Part shown: positions 55,058-63,276 of the stretch, piece by piece | Position numbering within the stretch: position 1 is the stretch's first letter | Layout: each line of letters begins with the position of its first letter | Assembly (NCBI RefSeq): GCF_003710255.1 | Contig: NZ_RHIB01000001.1 | Coordinates: 1,798,001-1,862,000 of the forward strand | DNA from: Alteribacter keqinensis | GTDB taxonomy: Bacteria > Bacillota > Bacilli > Bacillales > Salisediminibacteriaceae | DNA: 64,000 nucleotides | Direction: 5' to 3' | Position numbers and translations under genes: made by a program | The notes under the pieces: generated by a model | The model's database searches: none | Told to the model about the DNA's origin: nothing | Seen by the model: the letters and a program-made list of their open reading frames with translations, nothing else

Positions 55058-55089
55058 AGAAGCCGCACAGGAAACCGTCTGCGGCTTCT
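55058..55089. terminator. hairpin between convergent GNAT and DUF2817 genes
   Basis: AGAAGCCGCA/TGCGGCTTCT, a perfect 10-bp stem with a 12-nt loop. No T tract, so efficiency is doubtful. Confidence 0.5.
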
Positions 55090-55097
55090 CTTCAACT

Positions 55098-56339
55098 TTA
55101 CCGGTCCAGAAACCCGAAATGTCCGAGCACACCATATGACGCTTCAACAAAGTCGTCCGCAGCCTTCTCCCGCCACTCCAGTTCCGACGGATAAAACATC
55201 TCCATATACCGGTCTCTGGTAATCACCTCCGTACGCCTGCTGTCAGAACCATTCTGGTAAAGCTGATTTTCATCCACCGTATACTTCATACTCCTGATGG
55301 AACCGAGCAACCCATCACCAAGTGTGCCAAACTCAAAGGTCGTGGCAAACAAATCCGTCTCCGCCCCCAGCTTGTCTTTCAGCACGTATAAATACTCCGT
55401 AATGCCGCCCACAATCTCATAAAACGATTCTGAATCACCGGCAAACACCAGAGGATAGTCAAAAGCCTCCATCGCTTCTGCTTCACTCATCCCGTCCTGG
55501 CCTGTATTAAAAATACTCATCTGATCCCGGGGACCGTATCCAGTATGTATGTCCAAATAGACCAGCTGGGTCACACTGGACGTCAGAACATCTTCCATCC
55601 GTTTTTTCATATAAACAGTCGACTCCTCATCCCCGTCTCCACCGTAATACACCCCGTCCGGATGGGTAAACTGCCCGGTCACCAGAGCATCCTTGACCGT
55701 GTCAGATCCCCTTATCCCCGCATGACGCAGGACATCAAACATAAAACCCGTATCCTCTACCGCCGCCTGCCTTAAAGGCCGGTCTTTCTGTAACAGTCCG
55801 TTCACTTCCAAATAAGCCTCATTCAGCTCTCGGTCCAGTCCCTCCCAGTCACCGATAAAGTTCCGGTTCAGGTCCACATTGTTCTCATTAAACCGTCTGA
55901 ACTCGGCCATTCCCCACGGATTCACCGCATGAATGAGCACAACGTTCGTCGTTTCTTTATCCAAATCCGGATACACCTCGGAAAAAAACACATCCAGCAT
56001 AGCCGTCCCCACATAACCTTCAATCCCGTGGACACCTGTCGTAATCATGAGCGTCCGCTCAGGTGCAGCGGCCTCTGCCGTAAACCCGTCGATCGTCAAC
56101 TCCTCATTCTCCCCTACAGGAAAGGCATCATGCACCACCGTCTCATACTCATCCCTGAGCACCTCTTCAAACCCAAGGAAGTGCGTCTTTGCCTCCCCGT
56201 ACGTTTCGGGGAAAAAGTACCGGGACTCTTCCCGATCCGGATGCTCATAGCGCACCGAGCTTTCGATCATCCCCGGGTAAATGAGCAGAAACGCCCCAAA
56301 GCCTGCCGCCAGAAACAAAAAAACAATCATCAGAAGCAT
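55098..56339 (-). CDS. DUF2817 metallopeptidase-like protein (M14-type carboxypeptidase fold)
   Basis: A 413-residue protein with an N-terminal hydrophobic anchor (MLLMIVFLFLAAGFGAFLLIYPG), very acidic outside. Zinc-ligand motif HxxE is in TTGVHGIEGYVG (about residue 99-102); NVDLNRNFIGDW holds the substrate-binding Asn-Arg and LDIHTGYGPRD the third ligand. These are the marks of the DUF2817 branch of zinc carboxypeptidases. Substrate unknown. ATG 56339 follows GGGGAGGAC. The preceding gap contains a family C array. Confidence 0.82.
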   Translation of the reverse strand: MLLMIVFLFLAAGFGAFLLIYPGMIESSVRYEHPDREESRYFFPETYGEAKTHFLGFEEVLRDEYETVVHDAFPVGENEELTIDGFTAEAAAPERTLMITTGVHGIEGYVGTAMLDVFFSEVYPDLDKETTNVVLIHAVNPWGMAEFRRFNENNVDLNRNFIGDWEGLDRELNEAYLEVNGLLQKDRPLRQAAVEDTGFMFDVLRHAGIRGSDTVKDALVTGQFTHPDGVYYGGDGDEESTVYMKKRMEDVLTSSVTQLVYLDIHTGYGPRDQMSIFNTGQDGMSEAEAMEAFDYPLVFAGDSESFYEIVGGITEYLYVLKDKLGAETDLFATTFEFGTLGDGLLGSIRSMKYTVDENQLYQNGSDSRRTEVITRDRYMEMFYPSELEWREKAADDFVEASYGVLGHFGFLDR

Positions 56340-56363
56340 GTCGTCCTCCCCTTAGAACCGGCT

Positions 56364-56420
56364 ATTAACGGCTTTCACTTTTTGATTAACGGCTTCACTC
56401 CCGTTTTTAACGGTTCATCC
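56364..56420 (+). repeat. 21-bp-period array, family C, copy 2
   Basis: Three TTAACGG cores with the AC at 56368, 56389 and 56410, exactly 21 bp apart, upstream of the DUF2817 gene. Cores match copy 1 at 42505. A GGTGCCGGTGAGCC stretch follows at 56431. Confidence 0.7.
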
Positions 56421-56465
56421 CCTCAGAGAGGTGCCGGTGAGCCAATACCAGTCACTTGTCACCAC

Positions 56466-57239
56466 TTAATTCATAAACCCGCCTTCCGAATGAATCACCT
56501 GGCCTGTCACCCACTTTGCATCATCACTCGTAAGAAACGCCACCAGATTGGCCGCATCCTCAGGCAACCCGATCCGCCCCTGGGGAAACAGCGGTCCGAG
56601 CCCCTTTTTCACATCATCGCTCATCCAGCCCGTATCCGTCGGGCCCGGATTGATGGCGTTAATCGTGATTCCCTTTTTCGCAAGTACTGACTGAAGAGTG
56701 TACACCAGCGTCTCCGAAGTGGATTTGGTAAGTACATACGAAAGCTCATCAGGCATGGGCCCCTGGGACCAGCCCGTCGTAATGTTCACAATCCGACCGC
56801 CCTCTTTTTTATCAAAATGCCGGACAAACTGCTGGGTAAGAAGCGTCACTGCCCTTACATTCACTTCATAATGCCGGTCCAGTGCCTCTGCCAGAACCGT
56901 TTCAATCGTGTCATTAATCGAAACCGCCGCATTATTCACAAGAATATCCGGCGCGCGGCCAAAACGCTTCTTCGCCTCAGCGAAAACCGCCTCAAACGCC
57001 CCGACGTCAGTAAGATCCACTTCGATCCCCTCACACTGCCGTCCCATCTCACGAATCACAGCCTCCAGACGATCGGGTCCTTCAAAGTCTTCCCCGTAAG
57101 GCATCTCCGCATCATACGAACCCCAGTATGTAAAAAGAACATCCGCTCCCTTTTCCGCAAGCTTTCTGCAGATCCCGGCACCCAGCCCCCGTGTTCTGCC
57201 GGCCCCTGTTACGATTGCCAGCTTTCCTGTATGTGTCAT
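56466..57239 (-). CDS. short-chain dehydrogenase/reductase
   Basis: A 257-residue classical SDR. The cofactor loop is VTGAGRTRGLGAGIC (residues 9-23), NNAAVS is at about 98-103, and the catalytic tyrosine and lysine are in SYVLTKST near 164-171. NAINPGPTDTGWM and the ending VTGQVIHSEGG are typical of FabG-like and 3-oxoacyl reductase-like members. The insert after strand 2 (YWGSYDAEMPYGEDFEGPDRL) suggests NADP preference is unclear. AGGAGG before the ATG. Substrate unknown. Confidence 0.85.
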   Translation of the reverse strand: MTHTGKLAIVTGAGRTRGLGAGICRKLAEKGADVLFTYWGSYDAEMPYGEDFEGPDRLEAVIREMGRQCEGIEVDLTDVGAFEAVFAEAKKRFGRAPDILVNNAAVSINDTIETVLAEALDRHYEVNVRAVTLLTQQFVRHFDKKEGGRIVNITTGWSQGPMPDELSYVLTKSTSETLVYTLQSVLAKKGITINAINPGPTDTGWMSDDVKKGLGPLFPQGRIGLPEDAANLVAFLTSDDAKWVTGQVIHSEGGFMN

Positions 57240-57347
57240 AGTCCATCCTCCTGAATTTTCTTACCTCAATAAAGAGTTCTTCGCTTCTCTAAAGAAATCC
57301 TCCGCAAAACAAAAAAGACCTCCACTCATAAGTGCAATGCCGTGGGT

Positions 57348-57386
57348 AAAAAAACACGCAGCTCCTCTGTATGAAGAGTTGCGTAT
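57348..57386 (-). terminator. terminator of azlCD
   Basis: ACGCAGCTC pairs with GAGTTGCGT (one G-U); TTTTTTT follows on the minus strand, 5 nt past the azlD stop. Confidence 0.75.
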
Positions 57387-57389
57387 TTG

Positions 57390-57695
57390 TCAGAACAGAA
57401 GCTGCATTATCCCGAGCATTCCAATCGCGCCGCCGACAACAACAATGAGCGGCATTCCGATATAAGCAAGAAGAACCGCCGCTCCTCCGCTCACCGTCGC
57501 AAACCAGATATTATCATGGACCGTAAGAATTCCCGGCAGAATCAACGCCCCAAGTACCGCATACGGTACACGGGTCAACATCCTCCGTGCCCAAGCGGGC
57601 CAGTTATCCGTTTTTAACATCACAAGAGGAAGAAGCCGGGGAATATACGTCACAACTCCCATGGCAATAATCATCCAGATTACCGTCATTGACAT
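57390..57695 (-). CDS. azlD: AzlD branched-chain amino acid export subunit
   Basis: A 101-residue protein with four hydrophobic segments (MSMTVIWMIIAMGVVTYIPRLLPLVML at the start). The length, the YIPRLLPL motif and partnership with AzlC identify the small subunit of the LIV-E exporter family. It overlaps azlC by 10 nt; translation is coupled. Confidence 0.9.
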   Translation of the reverse strand: MSMTVIWMIIAMGVVTYIPRLLPLVMLKTDNWPAWARRMLTRVPYAVLGALILPGILTVHDNIWFATVSGGAAVLLAYIGMPLIVVVGGAIGMLGIMQLLF

Positions 57696-58453
57696 GATGC
57701 TTTCTCCTCCTCTTCACGATTCTCATTCTCTTTAAGCTCACCTTTTACACCAAGGAGCCGTTCCATTCCTTCATATAACATGACCGCCAGAATCGTAGCA
57801 AACATGATTGACCACCCGGTGGATAGAAACAGGGCAAATAAGCTGTGGAACAGCCCCCCCATCCCGGCGAGGATGATCACCATTTTTCCGTCCTTTTTAA
57901 TGGAAGGAACCAGAAGAGCAATAAACAGCGCATAAAGAGCAATCGCCATACTTTCCTGTAAAATAAGCGGCAGAAACGAGCCCATGTAAAAGCCCACACC
58001 AGTAAAGCCGACCCAGCTTCCGTAGGCCACCGCTCCAACACCGATGATATAAAAAGACCGGATGGGAGCGGGTTTCGCAGACGCCACCGCAAACACTTCA
58101 TCTGTCATTCCAAACGCGTATACAGCCCTGGCCCCTTTTGAACCTTTCTCCGCTCTTTCATGTATGGACGCACTCATTAAGAGGTGCCTCAAGTTTACAA
58201 TAAATGTAGCAAGCACAATCTCCAGTGCCCCGCTTCCAAGAGCAATCATGGAGAGGGCCATATACTGGGCTGCACCGGCAAACACGATCATGCTCATCAG
58301 AACCGCTTCCACCACTGACAGCCCCGTGGCTCCGGCGATGAGGCCGAACGTAATCGCCACCGGCATATAGCCTACAGCAATGGCGATTCCATCTGCCGCT
58401 CCTTTTTTAAAAAATAGTGTATTGTTTTCTTTCATTGAAGCTGTAACGCTCAC
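57686..58453 (-). CDS. azlC: AzlC branched-chain amino acid permease
   Basis: A 255-residue membrane protein with eight hydrophobic segments. GIAIAVGYMPVAITFGLIAGATGLS and FAGAAQYMALSMI are hallmark sequences of AzlC, which with AzlD exports branched-chain amino acids or analogues. GTG 58453 has GGAGG 7 nt upstream and is preferred over an upstream TTG or ATG frame start at 58474. The two-gene operon has no adjacent AzlB regulator. Confidence 0.9.
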   Translation of the reverse strand: MSVTASMKENNTLFFKKGAADGIAIAVGYMPVAITFGLIAGATGLSVVEAVLMSMIVFAGAAQYMALSMIALGSGALEIVLATFIVNLRHLLMSASIHERAEKGSKGARAVYAFGMTDEVFAVASAKPAPIRSFYIIGVGAVAYGSWVGFTGVGFYMGSFLPLILQESMAIALYALFIALLVPSIKKDGKMVIILAGMGGLFHSLFALFLSTGWSIMFATILAVMLYEGMERLLGVKGELKENENREEEEKASCQ

Positions 58454-58652
58454 GAAAGCTCCTCCCCGACTCAAAATCTTTCGTTTATTTTACGCCTGGC
58501 AGGCAGCGATTACAAGGATTTTTTTCGCAAAACGAAAGATTCACACATTACCACATAAATCCTTCAGCCTATTTTTCAAATAAGGGTAGACGGGGGCGTT
58601 TACAGAGCGTACACTGGGCTGGACGCAATTTTAAAAGCGAGGTGAATCTCAA

Positions 58653-59225
58653 ATGGTATGGCAAGCATTAATCATTTTTGTTGCACAGTTGTTATTCGTT
58701 CCTGTACTTACGCTTCGAACCATTATGATGGTAAAAGGCATGAAAAAACGTACAGCCGCGATGGGAATATTGGAAGGCGCGATTTACGTCGGCGCACTGG
58801 GACTGGTCTTCAGCGATCTGTCCAACTATTACAATATGGCCGCCTACGCCCTCGGCTTCGGAGTCGGGCTTTACATCGGCGCCCTGATCGAAGAAAAACT
58901 GGCCATCGGCTATGTAACAATAGAAGCGAACATCCCCGAGAGAAACGAAGCGTTAATCAACAGGCTGAGAGAAGTAGGTTTCAGCGTATCCACGAGCCCA
59001 GTGGAAGGAATGAATTCAACGAGATACCGTTTGGATTGCACCGCACGCCGTGACCGTGAAAAGGAATTCATCAAGGTGGTCGAATGGTTTGAGCCAAAAG
59101 CGTTCATCGCCTCCTACGAGCCACGAAGCTTCAAAGGTGGCTACATCACAAAAGCGATGAAGAAACGCCGGGAACGATTCCTCAAAAAGAAACAGCGCCA
59201 GGAAGAAGAACGCCAGTCAGCGTAG
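58653..59225 (+). CDS. UPF0316 membrane protein (DUF5698-DUF2179)
   Basis: A 190-residue protein with three N-terminal membrane helices ([53 protein letters not shown]) and a C-terminal soluble DUF2179 domain (about 90-170) ending in a basic tail ([17 protein letters not shown]). This is the YebE/UPF0316 arrangement. Related DUF2179 domains may bind nucleotides; function is unknown. AGCGAGGTG precedes ATG 58653. Terminator follows. Confidence 0.85.
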   Translation: MVWQALIIFVAQLLFVPVLTLRTIMMVKGMKKRTAAMGILEGAIYVGALGLVFSDLSNYYNMAAYALGFGVGLYIGALIEEKLAIGYVTIEANIPERNEALINRLREVGFSVSTSPVEGMNSTRYRLDCTARRDREKEFIKVVEWFEPKAFIASYEPRSFKGGYITKAMKKRRERFLKKKQRQEEERQSA

Positions 59226-59238
59226 CTTTCCGGCCGAG

Positions 59239-59273
59239 CAGCACCTCACAATTGGATGAGGTGCTGTTTTTTT
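59239..59273 (+). terminator. terminator of the UPF0316 gene
   Basis: CAGCACCTCA/TGAGGTGCTG, a perfect 10-bp stem with loop CAATTGGA, followed by TTTTTTT. Confidence 0.88.
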
Positions 59274-59298
59274 GGGAGGATTCAATTACTAATGCGGT

Positions 59299-59335
59299 AT
59301 TATCGACCATTAACACGAATATTTCGGCCATATGG
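59299..59335 (+). repeat. 21-bp-period element, family D, copy 2
   Basis: TTATCGACCA and ATTTCGGCCAT have their CG cores at 59304 and 59325, exactly 21 bp apart, matching the copy at 28781 (28786 and 28807). Both are followed by a stretch ending AAAA(C)CGCTCCCCC. Confidence 0.6.
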
Positions 59336-59401
59336 CATCTCCAGTCCGAAAAACCGCTCCCCCAACGGGAAGTAGCGCCTCTTTTCAAAGGGTGCCGCTT
59401 T

Positions 59402-59534
59402 TTTATGGAGAACTTTTCCCCATCTATGAAGAACTTTCAGTGATTTATGCAGACTTCCGGTGGATTTATGCAGACTTCAGAAGCATTTATGCAGAACTTA
59501 CGCCCATTTAAAGAGAATTAGTCAAAAATCGACA
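59402..59534 (+). repeat. 21-bp-period array, family A, copy 3
   Basis: Five units with ATG marks at 59405, 59426, 59447, 59468 and 59489, exactly 21 bp apart, then TTTAAAGAGAATTAG in phase and CAAAAATCGACA. A TGA in phase (59441-59443) excludes a continuous coding frame. It fills the gap between two convergent genes; the rest of 59336-59401 and 59535-59594 contains CCGCTCCCCCAACGGGAAG twice. Confidence 0.88.
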
Positions 59535-59559
59535 CCATCAACCGGCGGCACCATCAAAA

Positions 59560-59590
59560 AACCGCTCCCCCAACGGGAAGCGGCTCTTCT
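59560..59590 (-). terminator. terminator of the NifU-N gene
   Basis: AAAACCGCT.. with AGCGGCTCTTCTTTTC: CCGCTcCCC/CGGgAAGCGG forms an imperfect stem; the minus-strand side ends in TTTTTT, just past the stop. Confidence 0.55.
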
Positions 59591-59594
59591 TTTC

Positions 59595-59864
59595 TTATCC
59601 AAACACCTTATCAAACGCCTTTTGGGCTTCAGCAAGGACCGCGTCCCACTCAGCACCCGGCTCTTTGTTGATTGTAACGAAATCCTGGAAACCAAAGATG
59701 TTGTCCACACCGTCGATATCAAGAAGTTCTTTCGCCAAAGCGTGGTCCGGCTCGTCCCCTTTTTTAAACGATGCACTTCCGGATCCTTCAAAAATGACCT
59801 CACTCGCCGTCAGCTTCATCGCATTCGGATTCGGCGTCGGCTCAGCACGTACTTCTACTGCCAT
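59595..59864 (-). CDS. stand-alone Nfu/NifU N-terminal domain protein
   Basis: An 89-residue protein consisting only of the Nfu_N fold: VRAEPTPNPNAMKL at residue 5, then IFEGSGSASF and LLDIDGVDNIFGFQDFVTINKEPG. This domain precedes the iron-sulphur scaffold domain in eukaryotic-type Nfu; here the CxxC scaffold part is missing and no cysteine is present, so it cannot hold a cluster by itself. ATG 59864 has AAGGAG 9 nt upstream. Role unknown, perhaps a regulatory or partner protein. Confidence 0.82.
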   Translation of the reverse strand: MAVEVRAEPTPNPNAMKLTASEVIFEGSGSASFKKGDEPDHALAKELLDIDGVDNIFGFQDFVTINKEPGAEWDAVLAEAQKAFDKVFG

Positions 59865-60127
59865 ATGTATCATCTCCTTCACATAAATTTATCCTAATCA
59901 TACCACGCACCAAAGCGTGATAAAAGCGAACACCCCTTTATTTTAAAAAAAGACGCGCACCGCCGCACCCACAGTACAACATTGACCCTGATCGCCTCTC
60001 CATCCGCCGCTGGCTGCCCCCATCACTCCCAGGCAAATCACGAGTGTAATTGTTACTAAAATCAGGAATGGTCTGATATATTATTTATACAAACATTATA
60101 CAACTTCCCAAAAAAGGTGGACAAAAA

Positions 60128-63100
60128 ATGTTCAATTCCGTTATTAAGAAACCAAAAATCACACTGCTTTTTTTACTCCTTGTAACGATTATCGGAGCCA
60201 TTACTTTTACGCAGCTTCCTCAGCGGGAAATCCCTGAGGTCACCTTTGACATAGGGATGATTTCAACCCCTTATCCGGGGGCGTCACCTGAAGAAGTGGA
60301 ACGGAGGATCACGAATCCACTGGAAGAGGAACTTCTGAACATCGATGGAATCGCTGACATTTCATCTGTTTCCACATCAGGATTCTCAAATATCATTGTT
60401 GAAGTCTCTGAGCAGGCTGACCGTGATCAGGTCTTCTCAAAAATTCAGCAGACCGTCTCTGATGTAAGCGCCTCATTCCCGGATCAGGTTCAGGATCCCG
60501 ACGTGAGTGAAGAAATCCAGCTCGGCGCCCTTTCCTCTTATCACCTTCTCAGTGATGACCGGGAAAACATATACGAACTGAACGGACTGACCGATGAATG
60601 GGAACAGGAAATCCAGGGGATCCCGGGGGTGCAGGGAACACTCGTAAAAGGCATTCCGTCAGAAGAAGTTGTCATTGATATTGATTTTGACGCTCTCTTT
60701 GATGAAGGCCTTCAAATCCCGGATGTGATTTCCGCCATTGATGATGAACTGAATACCGTTCCCCTTGGCGTGGAGCGTGTAGATGATGAAAACGTACAGC
60801 TCGCTCTTCCTGTCATAGAAGATGTTGAAGAACTTGAATCGTTAAGTATCGGCCTTAACTTTGACGATGAGCCGGTTTATTTATCAGACGTAGGCACTGT
60901 GTCTGTGGAACGTGTGGATGAAGAAGATCTCATTACGCACGAAGGAACTCCGGCTGTATCATTTACGGTGATTCCAGATGCAGGAGTCGACATCCCCGGT
61001 CTTCACGAAACAGTGGATGAGCGGATGGAAATGCTCGCGGGCGACTTGCCTGGCGAAGTGAACCTTGACTTGTTCTACACCCAGAACACAGTCGTACAGG
61101 AAATTTTCGGCGATTTATCCTTGTCATTCCTGTTTGCTATCATTGCTGTTATTATCGTCACCCTTCTCGGGCTGAATGTATCATCAGCCGTCATCGTCGC
61201 ACTTGCCATCCCGGTATCCATCCTGATCGGGCTTGTGCCGCTGCCATTTATGAATGTGGACTTAAACCAGATATCCATTATCGGGATCATCATTGCCCTT
61301 GGTATTCTGGTGGATGACGCTATCGTGGTCGGCGATAACATCCAGCGAAAATACCAGGAAGGTCTCTCTCCATTGGAAGGAGCCATCGAAGGAAGCAGGG
61401 AAGTCCGGGTGTCAATCATTACATCCACACTCGCGATTGTGTTTACCTTCCTGCCACTTGTGTTTATTACTGGAGCAAACGGAGATTTCATCCGTGCCCT
61501 GCCAAGTGTTCTGATAACGACCATTATTGCATCTACTATCATTGCTTTATCTCTTGTGCCAATTTACTTAATCTGGCTTCAACGCAGAAAAGTCCGTAAG
61601 CAGGGAACCGGGGCTACAGAACAGCCTGGTGTAAAAGTCGGGCTTCTCGGAAAGCAGATAGACCGCCTTGCAGGATGGTACAGCAACACCCTCCTGCGCA
61701 GGGTTGTTAAACACCCTGTTAAAGTAGGGCTCACGGGCCTTGTGTTCTGTATTCTCTGTTACGGTCTGATTCCGTTTATTCCGGTAGTGTTTTTCCCAAG
61801 TGCCGACCGTCCTGAAGTGACCATCGATGTCCGTATGCCGGCCGGAACACCGATTGAAGAAACAGAAAATGTATTGTTTGATATGGAAGAATTCATTACA
61901 GCAGAGGATGAAAACGTAATTGAAACGGCTGTTTACACCGGGTCCGGACTTCCTCCTTTATTCGGGGAAGGAATGAGCAACACCGGTGAAGAAACGGGTC
62001 AGATTCTCCTCCGTGTCGACCGTGAGCAGCAAAGCTCAGAAGCTACGATTGACCGTTGGACCTCCACCCTTGAAGACGCCTATCCTGACGCGGTTATTGA
62101 ACTCTCCACGATCGAAGCCGGCCCGCCGGTTGGGGCGCCGATTGCGATTAAACTTCAGGGACCTGAAATGGATGAGCTGAAAGCCATACGTGACGACCTT
62201 CAGGAGTACATCCGCTTGATCCCGGAAAGCGGGACCGTTGTTGATGACCTCGGTGACGACCGGCCGACACTCCTGTATGAGCCCGACCGCGATTTAATGG
62301 AAGAAAACGGCATTACCTTAAACCAGATAAGTGAACAGATTGGACTTGCGACGGACGGTATTCCAATCGGTACGTTTGATGACGGTCTGAACACCCTTGA
62401 TATGCAGCTTGTTGTGAACGGAGACGCGGAAGAGCTTGTTCTTGAAGACTTTGTCGTTCCAAGCCAGGTCTCCGGTGAGGGCGGTATGCCTGAGTTTATC
62501 GGTCTCGATGAACTCGTTACAGAAACCCGTACCGAACAGACACCGCTCATTGCCCGTGAAAACGGCGACCGGACAATTACCGTCCGGGTGTTCCCGGGTG
62601 AAGATGACCAGCAGGGGCTTGAAGAACAAATCGAGTCTTATGTAGCCGACCTGACATCTTCGAGTGACTTTGATAACGACTATTCCATCGCAATAGGTGG
62701 AGAAACGGAAGAACGCTCTGACTTCTTCGTTGAACTGGCTATGCTGTTTATCGTCGTGGTATTTCTCATCTACATTGTTATGGCGATACAGTTCTACTCT
62801 CTCGTTATGCCGCTTCTTGTAATGAGCACCGTGTTTTTAGCCATCACAGGTGCAATCATCGGCTTGTTTATCACACAGACAGGGCTCGGATTTATGGCAA
62901 TGATGGGGATTGTATCACTCTCAGGTATCGTTGTACGAAATTCGATTGTCCTCATTGAATTTATTGAACAGCGCAGACGTGAAGGCATGGCCCTTGAAGA
63001 CGCCGTTGTAAACGCAGGAAACGTCCGGCTGAGACCAATCCTCCTTACAGCGATCACGGCCATCGCAGCTCTTCTGCCTGTTGCGTTCAGCGGTGACGTC

Positions 63101-63235
63101 CTGTTCGTTCCACTGGCGATTTCGATTATCTCGGGACTACTGTTCTCAGCAGTCTTTACCGTCATTCTCGTGCCGGCATTCTATACGGCACTCAAACGCA
63201 AATCCGCGAGGAAAGCAGAAAACGCTGCTTCTTAA
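60128..63235 (+). CDS. RND-superfamily efflux transporter (AcrB/SwrC type)
   Basis: A 1035-residue pump with two homologous halves: TM1 near residues 10-30, a large outside domain to about 330, TM2-6 to about 480, TM7 near 540, a second outside domain to about 865, and TM8-12. The proton-relay aspartates are in GILVDDAIVVGDN (Asp396-Asp397); PYPGASPEEVE and QREIPEV at the start are typical. B. subtilis SwrC/YerP of this group exports surfactin and related lipopeptides. The outside domains are strikingly acidic. AAAAGGTGG lies before the ATG. No membrane-fusion or regulator gene is adjacent. Substrate unknown. Confidence 0.88.
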   Translation: MFNSVIKKPKITLLFLLLVTIIGAITFTQLPQREIPEVTFDIGMISTPYPGASPEEVERRITNPLEEELLNIDGIADISSVSTSGFSNIIVEVSEQADRDQVFSKIQQTVSDVSASFPDQVQDPDVSEEIQLGALSSYHLLSDDRENIYELNGLTDEWEQEIQGIPGVQGTLVKGIPSEEVVIDIDFDALFDEGLQIPDVISAIDDELNTVPLGVERVDDENVQLALPVIEDVEELESLSIGLNFDDEPVYLSDVGTVSVERVDEEDLITHEGTPAVSFTVIPDAGVDIPGLHETVDERMEMLAGDLPGEVNLDLFYTQNTVVQEIFGDLSLSFLFAIIAVIIVTLLGLNVSSAVIVALAIPVSILIGLVPLPFMNVDLNQISIIGIIIALGILVDDAIVVGDNIQRKYQEGLSPLEGAIEGSREVRVSIITSTLAIVFTFLPLVFITGANGDFIRALPSVLITTIIASTIIALSLVPIYLIWLQRRKVRKQGTGATEQPGVKVGLLGKQIDRLAGWYSNTLLRRVVKHPVKVGLTGLVFCILCYGLIPFIPVVFFPSADRPEVTIDVRMPAGTPIEETENVLFDMEEFITAEDENVIETAVYTGSGLPPLFGEGMSNTGEETGQILLRVDREQQSSEATIDRWTSTLEDAYPDAVIELSTIEAGPPVGAPIAIKLQGPEMDELKAIRDDLQEYIRLIPESGTVVDDLGDDRPTLLYEPDRDLMEENGITLNQISEQIGLATDGIPIGTFDDGLNTLDMQLVVNGDAEELVLEDFVVPSQVSGEGGMPEFIGLDELVTETRTEQTPLIARENGDRTITVRVFPGEDDQQGLEEQIESYVADLTSSSDFDNDYSIAIGGETEERSDFFVELAMLFIVVVFLIYIVMAIQFYSLVMPLLVMSTVFLAITGAIIGLFITQTGLGFMAMMGIVSLSGIVVRNSIVLIEFIEQRRREGMALEDAVVNAGNVRLRPILLTAITAIAALLPVAFSGDVLFVPLAISIISGLLFSAVFTVILVPAFYTALKRKSARKAENAAS

Positions 63236-63243
63236 ACAAACGT

Positions 63244-63276
63244 AAACCGCCCCCGGTCAGACCGGGAGCGGTTTTG
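63244..63276. terminator. terminator between RND gene and the partial gene
   Basis: AAACCGC with GCGGTTT outside and CCCGGT/ACCGGG inside, followed by TTG, between two convergent genes. Confidence 0.75.
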
